From contig NZ_KI535368.1 in assembly GCF_000160035.2 (NCBI RefSeq), positions 496,001 through 560,000 of the forward strand: DNA of 64,000 bases. Direction: 5' to 3'. Positions 6,760 through 16,135 of the stretch are shown here, in pieces. The stretch comes from Catonella morbi ATCC 51271. Lineage in GTDB: Bacteria > Bacillota > Clostridia > Lachnospirales > Lachnospiraceae. A program made the translations under genes and the position numbers. Within the stretch, counting starts at the first letter, position 1; each line of letters begins with the position of its first letter. The notes under the pieces are model-generated. The model was not told the DNA's origin and did not search any database. It saw only the letters and a list, made by a program, of their open reading frames with translations.

Positions 6760-9042
6760 CTATCGCCAAGAGCATATTGCCTCTCCAACCCCATTCTTTG
6801 GTACCGTAAATATATTATTATCTCCGCTTTGCCATACCACAGAAGAATTTGAACCTTTTTTCACTGCTTTCCATTCAATATTTTTTCCAACCGGAACATC
6901 AATATGTGCTTCCCAAGTCGGGTAGTTAGGGCATAATGCCGGACCTGCTGCCATATTTACATTCCAATAACCTAGTTCATCAACATTACCTACAATATAT
7001 ATACTTTCTCCTAATTTTGTATTCGCATTTGTAATAATAAACTTAATAGGTACTAATTCAGTTACACCTTTCGAGTTCCAAGAAAATGATAATGCACCAC
7101 CACTGTCTGGAACAATATAATTACGGTTATCGCCATTTTCCCATTCCATAGATATCCCATTATACTTTACAGCTTTAAATTCTATCTTTTTACCAACTGG
7201 TAAATTCAGTGAAATACTCCAGTTCGGATATGTAGGGCAAGAAGCCGGGGCTATTTTGTCACTTATACTCCAATTCCCTAATTCCGCTATATTCCCTAGA
7301 ATATAAATATTTTCTCCAAAGTTTGTTGTTGCACCATGAACATAGAATGTAACAGGTACAGTAGTTTTTTTCTGATTACTGCTTACTTTATATATTTTAT
7401 TTGAATTTCCCTCAATATTCAATGCAATTTTATTACTCTGCGATACAGTTATTCTATCATTTGGATCCATAACATTTTCTAAAACAGTACCTGGCTTGAT
7501 AGAACTTTCAGCACGTAAAGAAACATATACACTCTTTGAAGAATTAGAATTGTTAAATGCACAAATCACTTCATCTTTCTTGGAATCAACTCTACGTGAA
7601 AATACATATATATTCTCTGATGACCACATTTCCCTCTGAGTTCCATAACTAAGTGCAGGATATGTATCTTTTAATTTATTAAGTTTTGCAATCAATTTAT
7701 ATGTATCTGTATTTGTGTTGAAATAATCCTCAATCACATTTCCATTTTCATCTTTTTTAACCATTGACCAACGATTCCATGTATCAGCCAAACCAATCAT
7801 TAAATCATCATACATGTTACCTTTATTTTGCTCTGTGCCTTGGAATACTATCGGATTCCCTCTTACTGTAAATAAAAATGTTAATGCATTTTGTAATCTT
7901 TTAACATTTTTGCCAGCTTCAGTAAGAAATCTATTTCGATCGTGATTATCTAAAAATACCATCATTTCATTTGCATTATTACCATATAAATAATCCTTAT
8001 CTAACACCGCTTTGATATTAGAATTAAAGCTGTCCCCATGTGCAAACGAATTAACCATAGCCTGAAACAATGGAAAGTCAAGCATTCCAACTTCTCCATT
8101 CTCACCTACCCACTGCGACACAAAACCTACATCCATATCAAAATTTTCACCAAAGGTAGGAACATCCAGATATTTTTGTAAGTCATGAATGTCATAAGGA
8201 TGCATACATTTCGCCGCATCAATTCTTGCACCATCAGCACCAGTATAATTGTACCAGTTTTTCATTGCTTCAAGCATTGCTTGCTTTGCCTCTGGCACAT
8301 CATAATCAATGTCATCCAACATACTTAAATCATGATCTTCCATCATTTGTATGCTCTCTGCTGTTCTGGGAAATTCTTTATTCCAATCAATATCACCCAA
8401 ATTATGATACCATTTAGGTTTATTAAAAGGTGCTGCCGGCTGAAGTTGTGTTCCTTTCTTGTATACTGTTGCAGATGAATAGTGTGCATTATCTCCTATT
8501 CCCTTTAAAAAATCTCCCATATGATTTGGAACAATGTCAAAAAAAACTTTTATATTAGCTTCATGGCATTTATCTACTAACTTTTTTAATATTTTTTTAC
8601 TCTCTTGTGGATTCTCTGTACCAAAATATCTGTTTGCACGATTTACATCATATGCATGATAACCATGGTAAGCTGTAGGTCCCTGAACTCCATTTTCATC
8701 AGGAATACTCCATAATTGCGGATCTGTTATAGGAGAAATCCAAATAGCTGTATACCCCATTCCTTTAATATACGATATCTTTTCTATAATACCCTGCCAA
8801 TCACCGCCTTTCATATATGCCATATCATCAGCTGTGGCTTCCTGATATCTCAAGGCCTCACCTTTTGCGTTATTAGTTATGTCTCCATCATAAAAACGAT
8901 CAGTCATAATCTGATAAACACGCTCACCCTGTAATGTCAAATTACTTCAAGTCACATTTTGTTGTGTACTGACAGTTTCTGAAGCCGATACAGGTAAGGG
9001 CAAAGCCGATACCATAATCGATAGAAAGGCTGTTGTCAGCAT
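6760..9042 (-). pseudogene. Secreted GH13 alpha-amylase with two CBM20 domains, interrupted by a nonsense codon
   Basis: From an ATG at 9042 the frame encodes a signal peptide (MLTTAFLSIMVSALPLPVSA) and about 10 more residues, then a TGA (8947-8949), then in the same frame the whole enzyme. After the stop come the GH13 motifs FDIVPNHMG, DGARIDAAK (nucleophile Asp), FGENFD (acid/base Glu) and FLDNHDRNRF. Two C-terminal starch-binding CBM20 domains follow (about residues 520-620 and 625-726 counted from 8940), each with GENIYILGN- or GESIYIVGN-type openings and a G-W-E/Q-x-G-D-N segment. Translation could restart at TTG 8940, but no ribosome site precedes it and the product would stay inside the cell. 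The gene would break down starch outside the cell to feed the transporter next door. Confidence 0.8.
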
Positions 9043-9083
9043 AATTTTTCTTTTGATACTTTCAAATAAATATTATTTTTCAA

Positions 9084-10802
9084 TTACATCCAAATTACAT
9101 ACCCAAACGGTCCTAAAATTTTGTCTGAATATTCTGCAGATATCAACACATTGTCAACAGATACCATATTCAATGCAACCTTCAAATTACGGGCATTTAT
9201 CGCCACTGTTATTGTTTTTCCTTTCAAACTTCTTTCATATATATATAGTCCGTTTTCATCCGAAAAAACTTCCTTAAAAGAACCTGTCACAAAAGTTTCA
9301 TTTTCTTTCCTTAGATCTATAAGTTTTTGCAAAAATTCACGCTCATCAGATATTGGATTGTTCCAAGGCATAGGTCCGCGTAGTGTAAATTCACTGTTTC
9401 CATCCATTCCTAACTCATCACCATAGAATACACTCGGTACTCCCGGTGATGTAAAAAGAAACACTTCCGCAAGCCTGAACCTTCTTATATCTCCCTTGCA
9501 GTATGACATAAATCTGCTTACATCATGGCTGTCTAATAAATTCAACTGTCCGTGCAGGATTCCTGTTGGATAACGATACATCATATCTGTAATTCTACCG
9601 GCAAATTCCTTTGCATTAATTTTTTCTGTCCCAAAAAAATCTCTGCAATTTTTTCTGAAATCATAATTCATTGTGGAATCGAACATATCACCACGAAGCC
9701 AACTCTCCGCACTTTCCCAAATTTCACCTATCATTACACTTTCAGGATTTGCTTCTCTGGTTGCCCTTTTATATGCTCTCCAAAAATCTCGATCTACTTC
9801 ATTAGCCACATCAAGACGCCATCCATCCACATGAAATTTTTCTATCCAATACCGACCAACCTCTACAAAATACTCTCTGACTTCAGCATTTGAACTGTTC
9901 AACTTCGGCATCTTCCTTTCATAGGCAAAACAACTGTAATTAGGTTTTTCATTCGGATTTTCAGGTCTTATAACCGGAAATTCTAAATCATAAAACCAAT
10001 CTTTATATCTTGAACGTACTCCGTTTTTTACCACGTCATCAAAAGCAAAGAAATACCAGCTACAATGATTAAATACTCCGTCTATAATAATGTGCATTCC
10101 CTTATTATGAATTGCCTCTACAAGCTCTTCAAAATCCTTATCTGTTCCCAGATTCGGACTTATATGATAATAATCAAGCAGGTCATATTTATGGTATTCT
10201 GCAGCAACAAAAACAGGGTTTAAATAAAGACAATTAAATCCCAATTCTGCTATATAATCAAGATTCTCTATTATTCCTCTTATATTGCCGCCAAGTCTTG
10301 AGTGAAGCAAAATTTTACTTTCCCAGGGTATTTCATCCGGATTTCCTTCAATGTTTCTTTTTCCGGAAGCAAAGCTATCCGGAAAAATATTATACACAAC
10401 TGCATGTTTTAACCACTCCGGCACAGTATTTATCTCTTCTCTCCGCATAAACGGATATTGATAAAATTCACTCCGTTCTTCAGGCAGTTCCTTAGAGAAT
10501 ATATTTGAATATAAATAAATTTGTTCTTCGTCATCCTCAATATCAAAGTAATAACACACCCTGGTATACGGACTTTCAAATGTTACTTCATAAAAATCAA
10601 AATATAAATCCGAAGCTACCTTATACATCTCAACCGGTGTAAAAATAATCGGATCTGTGGGATATACACGATCTCCGTAATACAGTGTACATCGTTTTAA
10701 ATTATCCTTACCTGTGCGTATACGAATTGTTATACTGGTTTCACTGTTTATAAAAGCATACTCCGATAACGGAATATGAACTATTGTTTCTCTGCAAATC
10801 AT
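9084..10802 (-). CDS. GH13 neopullulanase / cyclomaltodextrinase / maltogenic amylase
   Basis: The 572-residue protein has no signal peptide, so it acts in the cytoplasm on imported maltodextrins. Residues 1-115 resemble the N-terminal CBM34 beta-domain of this enzyme group, followed by the (beta/alpha)8 barrel with DGVFNHCS, DGWRLDVANEVD (nucleophile Asp near residue 329), MIGEIWE (Glu near 359) and NLLDSHDVSRF (Asp near 424), and a C-terminal beta-domain. It starts at an ATG behind GGAGGAAAA. It lies between the permease genes and the amylase gene, 42 bases before the latter's presumed ATG, so all are probably one transcript. Exact product specificity cannot be told from sequence alone. Confidence 0.9.
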   Translation of the reverse strand: MICRETIVHIPLSEYAFINSETSITIRIRTGKDNLKRCTLYYGDRVYPTDPIIFTPVEMYKVASDLYFDFYEVTFESPYTRVCYYFDIEDDEEQIYLYSNIFSKELPEERSEFYQYPFMRREEINTVPEWLKHAVVYNIFPDSFASGKRNIEGNPDEIPWESKILLHSRLGGNIRGIIENLDYIAELGFNCLYLNPVFVAAEYHKYDLLDYYHISPNLGTDKDFEELVEAIHNKGMHIIIDGVFNHCSWYFFAFDDVVKNGVRSRYKDWFYDLEFPVIRPENPNEKPNYSCFAYERKMPKLNSSNAEVREYFVEVGRYWIEKFHVDGWRLDVANEVDRDFWRAYKRATREANPESVMIGEIWESAESWLRGDMFDSTMNYDFRKNCRDFFGTEKINAKEFAGRITDMMYRYPTGILHGQLNLLDSHDVSRFMSYCKGDIRRFRLAEVFLFTSPGVPSVFYGDELGMDGNSEFTLRGPMPWNNPISDEREFLQKLIDLRKENETFVTGSFKEVFSDENGLYIYERSLKGKTITVAINARNLKVALNMVSVDNVLISAEYSDKILGPFGYVIWM

Positions 10803-10875
10803 TTTTCCTCCAAACGTAGCTGACAGCTTTATCTTGTTTATTATTCTTTAGTTACAGTTTTAAGATATTCGTCAT

Positions 10876-11730
10876 CTATCCCTTTACACCACCGGCAGTT
10901 AATCCAAATGCCATATACTTCTGTATTTTAAAGAAAACCAATACTAATGGAACAGACGTGAGTATTGAAGCTGCTGAGAACATTGACCAGTTTCGACTGT
11001 AATCATTTGACTGTAACTGGTAGAGTCCTCCCGCCAATGAATATGTACTGCTGTCAAGCAAAAATGTTGTCGAAAATAAATACTCATTCCAAACAGTAAT
11101 CAATACCATTACACAAGTAACAATTATCGCAGGTCTTGCCAAAGGCATTATTATTCTTCTTATTGTCTGCAAGTCACTTGCACCATCTGTTTTAGCAGCT
11201 TCTTCTATTTCAATCGGGATAGTATCAAAATATCCCTTCATATTCCATATAGCAAATACACACATAGAACCTGCATATATAATAATTAATCCCATGTGCG
11301 AATTTAACATTCCCGTTATTTTCAACACGCGAAAAAGCGCAAAAAGTGACAGTACCTGTGGAAATGCATTTAATATAAGTAAACTTCTAAGCAATGTTTT
11401 TCTTCCCTTAAAACGCCATCTTGAAGCTGCATACGCAGCCGGTATGGCACAGGTCATTGCAACTAAAATAGTCCCTACACTTAATAATAATGAATTTTTC
11501 AGCCATAATAAAAATGGTTCATCTATAAGAATTGTACGATAATTCTCTAACGTAGGGTCTTTAGGAAGTATCGACAGACTTCCTGATAATACTGCACTTT
11601 TCCCGCCAAATGATACAATTAATGCATAAAATATAGGGAGCAAAGCAGTAAGACAGAGCAAAATATAAATGCTGTTAAGCACAATCCCCTTTACCGCAGT
11701 CTCTGTTCTTAAATGTGTTATTTTTCTCAT
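10876..11730 (-). CDS. Maltodextrin ABC transporter permease, MalG type
   Basis: A 284-residue inner-membrane protein with six predicted helices and the cytoplasmic EAA loop EEAAKTDGASDLQTIRRIIMP (about residues 177-197), which docks to the transport ATPase. Length and the C-terminal GLTAGGVKG fit MalG/MdxG. The start has a clear GGAGAAAT ribosome site. It follows the MalF-type gene by 11 bases. No ATPase gene is in the locus, so, as in other Gram-positives, a shared MsmX-type ATPase elsewhere probably energises it. Confidence 0.93.
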   Translation of the reverse strand: MRKITHLRTETAVKGIVLNSIYILLCLTALLPIFYALIVSFGGKSAVLSGSLSILPKDPTLENYRTILIDEPFLLWLKNSLLLSVGTILVAMTCAIPAAYAASRWRFKGRKTLLRSLLILNAFPQVLSLFALFRVLKITGMLNSHMGLIIIYAGSMCVFAIWNMKGYFDTIPIEIEEAAKTDGASDLQTIRRIIMPLARPAIIVTCVMVLITVWNEYLFSTTFLLDSSTYSLAGGLYQLQSNDYSRNWSMFSAASILTSVPLVLVFFKIQKYMAFGLTAGGVKG

Positions 11731-11741
11731 AACTATTTCTC

Positions 11742-12671
11742 CTAAAGGCTACGATTAGTAATTATCGAAAACAGTATTATAATAACAAAAAGCAATATGC
11801 TTACCGCACCGGACAATCCGTAGTTATTTGATACAAAGGCATTTTGATGTGCATATGTAATAACCGTATTAAGATTGGCCCCTGTCATATATCCTCTTTG
11901 TTGTGTCAAAAGATAAACAATATCAAATTGTTTAAATGTAATAAATGTTGTCATAACAGCTGCCGGTGCAATGATTGGTTTTATTGCAGGAATTGTTATA
12001 CAGTATGTTGATTCCCAAAAACCTGCTCCGTCTAAAATAGCACTCTCATATAAACTACTGTCTATACTATGTAATGCGCCATCAATCGTTGAAATCATAA
12101 AAGGAAGTGCCATCCAAAGATTAAGTGTCAGACAAGAGCAAAATGCAATAATATTATTCCCGAGAAAATCAACTTTACTAAGTCCTAATAGTGTCAAAAG
12201 TTTATTTAAGATACCAAATTCCGTATTAAACATACCTACACGCCAAAGTAAAATTGAAATATATGCCGGCATTGCCCATGGAAGCATTAATAATGTTTTA
12301 TAAATACGACTTAATCTTTTTAATAGTGGCGAGTTTAATCCTAATGCTATTAAGAAACCCATTCCAATTTGTAATATCATATTTATGGCAGTCCACAAAA
12401 TCGTAGTAAGCAATGCTTCCAAAAATCCTGAATCAAATTTAAAAAGGGCTCTTATATAATTAAAAACACCTATAAACTTATAATCATTCCAATGATACAT
12501 ATTCATGTTTGTCAGGGAAATATATCCCGTATACATGATTGGAAATACCAGAATTATCAAGAGTAATAACAGTGCCGGTAATATATAAATCCATGGCTTT
12601 ATTTTTTGTTTTCTTATCATTATCGTATCCGGTTTCCTTATATAAATCAGGTGCAGCAGGTTTTGAAGCAC
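11742..12671 (-). CDS. Maltodextrin ABC transporter permease, MalF type
   Basis: The 309-residue frame encodes a six-helix permease with the EAA loop ESAILDGAGFWESTYCITIP (about residues 220-239). It lacks the long extra N-terminal domains of enterobacterial MalF, as expected for Gram-positive homologues. The GTG at 12671 directly follows the binding-protein stop; an ATG 17 codons later (MIRKQKIKPWIYILP) with AAGGA upstream is a more usual start and would give about 292 residues. It pairs with the MalG-type gene that follows to form the channel. Confidence 0.92.
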   Translation of the reverse strand: MLQNLLHLIYIRKPDTIMIRKQKIKPWIYILPALLLLLIILVFPIMYTGYISLTNMNMYHWNDYKFIGVFNYIRALFKFDSGFLEALLTTILWTAINMILQIGMGFLIALGLNSPLLKRLSRIYKTLLMLPWAMPAYISILLWRVGMFNTEFGILNKLLTLLGLSKVDFLGNNIIAFCSCLTLNLWMALPFMISTIDGALHSIDSSLYESAILDGAGFWESTYCITIPAIKPIIAPAAVMTTFITFKQFDIVYLLTQQRGYMTGANLNTVITYAHQNAFVSNNYGLSGAVSILLFVIIILFSIITNRSL

Positions 12672-12672
12672 T

Positions 12673-13986
12673 CTACTGCATATCCTTAATTGCCTGCTCT
12701 GCTGCTTTTTGAGCTTGTTCTGCAGCTTTGGTTATATCTTCGCCATTTTTATTGACTGCAACAAGAAATGATTCTGCCGGTCCCCACATCACACTCATTT
12801 CAGGTATATTAGGCATTGGTTGTGCTGTAGAAGCAGTTCTCTGAATCGCCGTAATCATCTCATTTGCCTTAACATCCGCATTGTCATATGCTTTGCTGTT
12901 CGCAGGAGCACAACCGGCTTTATTGGCAAGTGCGATACCTACCTCAGGAGTTGACATTGCGGTTAGTACCTTTGCAATAGCATCTTTCTTTTTTTCAAGC
13001 GCAACTTTTAGTACTCCAACACCCTGTACACCCGAAAAAGGTGCCATGCCTTTACCGTTTGGAAGCTTAATATCTGAAAGTGAAGCAACACCATAATTAA
13101 TACCTGCCTCTTCTATCCCTGATGTAAGCCAAGGGCCACCAATAATGGCAGCTGCTTTTTTCTCGTTAAATAAAGTTGTTACTGTATTGTAGTCACCATC
13201 TGCCTGGAGAACACCAAATTTCTTATTATATTCTACTGCTTTAATAGTATTCAAATCCGTAAATCCCGGCTTTGCATCCTCGTTTATTACATATCCGCCA
13301 AAACCATTAATGAACGGTGAAACATTGTATGCATTTGTATGCTGATTTACAACAGCATATATTCCTTTGTCAACATCTGTGTGTGTCTCCATGTATTTAT
13401 ACATTTCATCCGTTGTTGACGGCACTGTGCCTTCCCAAAGTTCTTTGTTATAGATGAACAAAAGAGTTTCAAAATATACCGGCAATAAATACTGTACATC
13501 CTTCAACTGTCCGGCTTTCACTGTCATTGGAAGTTCATCCGCAAGTAGCTTATCCACATCCGTTACATCTGATAAAGGAGCTAGCAAATCCATTGCTACA
13601 AAGCTTCCAAGCACGTCATGCGCATAAAAATACATATCTGGTCCGTTCGCTACATCTGTACCGTATAGCTTAAGCTGACTTGGCATATCTGTCTTTTTTT
13701 CAAACTGTACCCTGATATTATCTCCTGCAAGCCTTGCATTGACTTCATCTGTAATTGTCTGCATAATAGCCTCATTACCATCATGCCAAATCTTCACAGT
13801 TGTTGTATCTCCTGATGTCTCAGGCTTTGTTGCTTCTGCCGACATTTTTTGCGATTTCCCACCAGTTGCTTTCTCTGCTGATACCGTCTGTTTGTCACTT
13901 GTAGTACCGCTTTTAGTTGTTCCACACGCTACAAGTGTGTTTACACATATTAAAGCTGCCAACATTAAAACCATTCTTTTTTTCAT
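12673..13986 (-). CDS. Maltodextrin-binding lipoprotein, MalE/MdxE type
   Basis: The 437-residue protein begins with a lipoprotein signal peptide and a lipobox LVAC at residues 18-21, so the mature protein is anchored by Cys21 to the outer face of the membrane. A Thr/Ser/Lys-rich linker leads to a family 1 sugar-binding fold: VKIWHDGNE, NGPDMYFYAHDVLGSFV, AAAIIGGPW and the C-terminal MPNIPEMSVMW segment typical for maltose-binding proteins. The ATG follows AAGGGAG. It is the first gene of the maltodextrin operon and has its own promoter in the divergent region. Confidence 0.93.
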   Translation of the reverse strand: MKKRMVLMLAALICVNTLVACGTTKSGTTSDKQTVSAEKATGGKSQKMSAEATKPETSGDTTTVKIWHDGNEAIMQTITDEVNARLAGDNIRVQFEKKTDMPSQLKLYGTDVANGPDMYFYAHDVLGSFVAMDLLAPLSDVTDVDKLLADELPMTVKAGQLKDVQYLLPVYFETLLFIYNKELWEGTVPSTTDEMYKYMETHTDVDKGIYAVVNQHTNAYNVSPFINGFGGYVINEDAKPGFTDLNTIKAVEYNKKFGVLQADGDYNTVTTLFNEKKAAAIIGGPWLTSGIEEAGINYGVASLSDIKLPNGKGMAPFSGVQGVGVLKVALEKKKDAIAKVLTAMSTPEVGIALANKAGCAPANSKAYDNADVKANEMITAIQRTASTAQPMPNIPEMSVMWGPAESFLVAVNKNGEDITKAAEQAQKAAEQAIKDMQ

Positions 13987-14034
13987 ATTAATCTCCCTTC
14001 TGTTGTTAAAAATATTTATTGTTTTACTTATTCA

Positions 14035-14046
14035 TAAACCGATTTA
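14035..14046. promoter_or_regulatory. Candidate LacI-type operator in the malE-like leader
   Basis: TAAACCGATTTA has the central CG and symmetric arms (TAAA / TTTA) expected for a LacI-family operator. It lies in the leader of the binding-protein gene, downstream of the promoter, where a bound repressor would block elongation. A related site is at 14177-14188. Confidence 0.4.
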
Positions 14047-14115
14047 CTTATTTTCTTTTACTAAATTACATCTTTTTATTGCATTTTCTTGTATAATGTT
14101 GTATCTTTTAATTGA

Positions 14116-14144
14116 ATATTAGCACCATACTTATGCAAAGTCAA
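14116..14144 (-). promoter_or_regulatory. Promoter of the maltodextrin operon
   Basis: Minus-strand TTGACT (14139-14144) and TAATAT (14116-14121) are 17 bases apart, and TGC just before the -10 adds an extended -10 element. The leader to the ATG at 13986 is about 120 bases. Confidence 0.6.
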
Positions 14145-14176
14145 CAATTTATCTCTTGGCATTTTATACAAATTAG

Positions 14177-14188
14177 TTAAGCGTTTTA
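14177..14188. promoter_or_regulatory. Candidate LacI-type operator before the regulator gene
   Basis: TTAAGCGTTTTA shares the pattern TNAANCGNTTTA with the site at 14035. It lies just upstream of the regulator's ribosome site, fitting autoregulation. Confidence 0.35.
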
Positions 14189-14208
14189 CTATTTTAGGGA
14201 GGTGTTTT

Positions 14209-15219
14209 ATGCAATATACAATTTCAGATGTCGCAAAAAGAGCCGGTGTTTCCACAGCCACCGTAAGTAAGGTAATCAATGACAAAATGTATGTTTCGTC
14301 CAGAACAAAGGAAAAAGTTCTAAAAATAATGAATGAACTTAATTACACACCTAACGTATCGGCTTCAAATTTAGCTAAAAAAGTTACAAAAAATATCTTG
14401 TATGCAGATAGGTTTTACAAAGGGATTCCTTTTAAAAATCCACATATGTTTGATATTATATGCGGTGCAGAAGATGAGTTGAGTCGTCGTGGTTATCACC
14501 TTACACTTTTAAATCTGGATAAGGATACAAAAAAGATTGAACAGATATTAGAAGATACAATGACAAGTAAATCTGCTGATGGAATGATTCTTAACGGTGC
14601 TTTGGTTACTCCGCGGATTGAACGGATAATGCTCAACTTTGATTTTCCTCAGATTTGTATAGGTAAGCCTAATTTCGATACCATTCTTTCATGGATTGAT
14701 ATAAATAATTCCTTATCCGCTAATATGGCAGTTGAGCACTTATTAAATCTTGGTTGCAGAAAACTTGCTTTTATGGGTGGACAAAGCGGAGATGAAATTT
14801 TTATTGACAGGTTAAGAGGATTTCAGATAGCTTTACAAAAAAATGATATTATTGTTCAAGAGGAATTCATTACATATAACGAGCCGGATATTGATGTGAT
14901 ATATAATTCAGCTATGCAATTATTACAATCTCCAAACAGACCGGATGGCATTATTTGTACCAACAGTCTTATGGCAGTCGGTACAATGAGAGCAATTAAA
15001 TCTATGAAGCTTACTATGCCGGATGATATAGCACTCGTTGCTTTTGATGATTACCCATATACTCCGCTTATTTCTCCCAAACCGACTGTTATTGAGATAG
15101 ATGTATTCAGTCTCGGAGTACATGCAGTAAGCCATCTTATGCGTAAAATCAAAGATCCCGCTACTATTATTCAAACATATACTGCATTACCGAGACTCAT
15201 CAAAAGAGAAACAAGCTGA
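14209..15219 (+). CDS. LacI-family regulator of the maltodextrin locus
   Basis: The 336-residue protein starts with the LacI helix-turn-helix (YTISDVAKRAGVSTATVSKV, residues 3-22) and hinge helix (NYTPNVSASNLAKK), followed by a periplasmic-binding-protein-like sensor domain (about residues 60-336) with the typical late segment DIALVAFDDYPYTPLISPKPTVIE. A strong ribosome site (GGGAGG) precedes the ATG. It is divergent from the binding-protein gene and is most likely its maltose-responsive regulator (MalR-like); the inducer is inferred from position only. Confidence 0.9.
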   Translation: MQYTISDVAKRAGVSTATVSKVINDKMYVSSRTKEKVLKIMNELNYTPNVSASNLAKKVTKNILYADRFYKGIPFKNPHMFDIICGAEDELSRRGYHLTLLNLDKDTKKIEQILEDTMTSKSADGMILNGALVTPRIERIMLNFDFPQICIGKPNFDTILSWIDINNSLSANMAVEHLLNLGCRKLAFMGGQSGDEIFIDRLRGFQIALQKNDIIVQEEFITYNEPDIDVIYNSAMQLLQSPNRPDGIICTNSLMAVGTMRAIKSMKLTMPDDIALVAFDDYPYTPLISPKPTVIEIDVFSLGVHAVSHLMRKIKDPATIIQTYTALPRLIKRETS

Positions 15220-15228
15220 TATCCCCAC

Positions 15229-15257
15229 TTGACATAAAGCCCCATTTTCACTATACT
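15229..15257 (+). promoter_or_regulatory. Strong sigma-A promoter of the SRP RNA gene
   Basis: TTGACA (15229-15234) and TATACT (15252-15257) with a 17-base spacer; the RNA start is expected near 15264. This is the closest match to consensus seen in the window, as expected for a stable RNA. Confidence 0.85.
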
Positions 15258-15263
15258 ATTACT

Positions 15264-15481
15264 ACCATGCAGCCGGGGAGATAGCGGTGCCCTGTACCTA
15301 CAATCCGCTCTAGTAGGGGTGATATTTTGTCTGAGGGACAGCCTTTGCAAAGCCGCCCTAAGTGGAGGATGTTGAAGTCTTGGTCTTACGCAATGAGAGC
15401 TTGTGAACCGTGTCAGGTTGGGAACAAAGCAGCACTAAGCAAAATCTTTCATGTGCCGTAAGGGTGCCTGGGCCGAGTTTT
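15264..15481 (+). ncRNA. ffs: Signal recognition particle RNA, large (Alu-containing) type
   Basis: The Alu part is recognisable by GTAGCGGTGCCCTGTACC-like sequence (here beginning ATAGCGGTGCCCTGTACC at 15281). The conserved SRP54-binding helix 8 reads GTCAGG, TTG, GGAA, CAA, AGCAGC (about 15412-15434), where TTG pairs with CAA below a GGAA tetraloop; base changes relative to the common form are compensated. The RNA forms the scaffold of the particle that targets nascent membrane and secreted proteins via Ffh and FtsY. The 3' end runs into TTTTT at 15478-15482, overlapping the stop of convergent tadA. Confidence 0.93.
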
Positions 15482-15985
15482 TCATTTAGGTACCGTTTGT
15501 GAAGCTGCATCGAAGCAAAATGCATGGCTTTTCTTTGCCCTTAATTCTTTAAAAAACATACTCATCATTTCTGAACATTCATTTTCAAGAACCCCTCTTA
15601 CCACCTCAGCCTTATGGTTAAATCTGTCCTCCTCAAGCAAATTGAAAATAGAGCCTGCACAGCCCGCCTTCTTATTCATGGCTCCTATAACCACGCGTTC
15701 TACTCTTGATTGCACTATGGCTCCTGCACACATCTGGCATGGCTCAAGGGTAACATAGAGGGTACATTTTTCAAGCCTCCAGTCCCTAATCTTCTTACAG
15801 GCCTTCTTTATAGCCATCATTTCAGCATGCGCAAGCGAAGTATGATCTGTATTTCTCCTGTTATAACCCCTCGCAATAATCTTACCGTCTAAAACTATAA
15901 CACAGCCTATAGGTACCTCATCTAATTTTTTGGCCTTCTCTGCCTGTTTTATTGCCTCTTTCATCCATTTTTCGTCTGTCGTCAT
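15482..15985 (-). CDS. tadA: tRNA-specific adenosine deaminase
   Basis: The 167-residue protein converts adenosine 34 to inosine in the tRNA-Arg(ACG) wobble position. The zinc site is complete: HAEMMAI (residues 53-59; His and catalytic Glu) and LEPCQMCAGA (two Cys) further on, followed by the substrate segment VVIGAMNKKAGCAGSIFNLL. The ATG lies behind GAAAGGATTC. tadA is frequently found beside the SRP RNA gene in Firmicutes; here the two converge and their ends touch. Confidence 0.95.
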   Translation of the reverse strand: MTTDEKWMKEAIKQAEKAKKLDEVPIGCVIVLDGKIIARGYNRRNTDHTSLAHAEMMAIKKACKKIRDWRLEKCTLYVTLEPCQMCAGAIVQSRVERVVIGAMNKKAGCAGSIFNLLEEDRFNHKAEVVRGVLENECSEMMSMFFKELRAKKSHAFCFDAASQTVPK

Positions 15986-16085
15986 TTGAATCCTTTCTTA
16001 TCGGGTATATATTAAGTTGAAATTTTTACCAAAAATAATTTTATTGGCATTTATATATTGACTATTGGCTTGATATCAGATAATG

Positions 16086-16115
16086 TTTAAACTATATGTT
16101 CCATTTAAACTATAT
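16086..16115. repeat. Two 12-base direct repeats before the degV gene
   Basis: TTTAAACTATAT occurs at 16086-16097 and 16104-16115, an 18-base period, just upstream of the ribosome site of the DegV gene. It could be a regulator binding site in the leader or chance in AT-rich DNA. Confidence 0.35.
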
Positions 16116-16135
16116 ACATAGGATAGGTGATTTTG

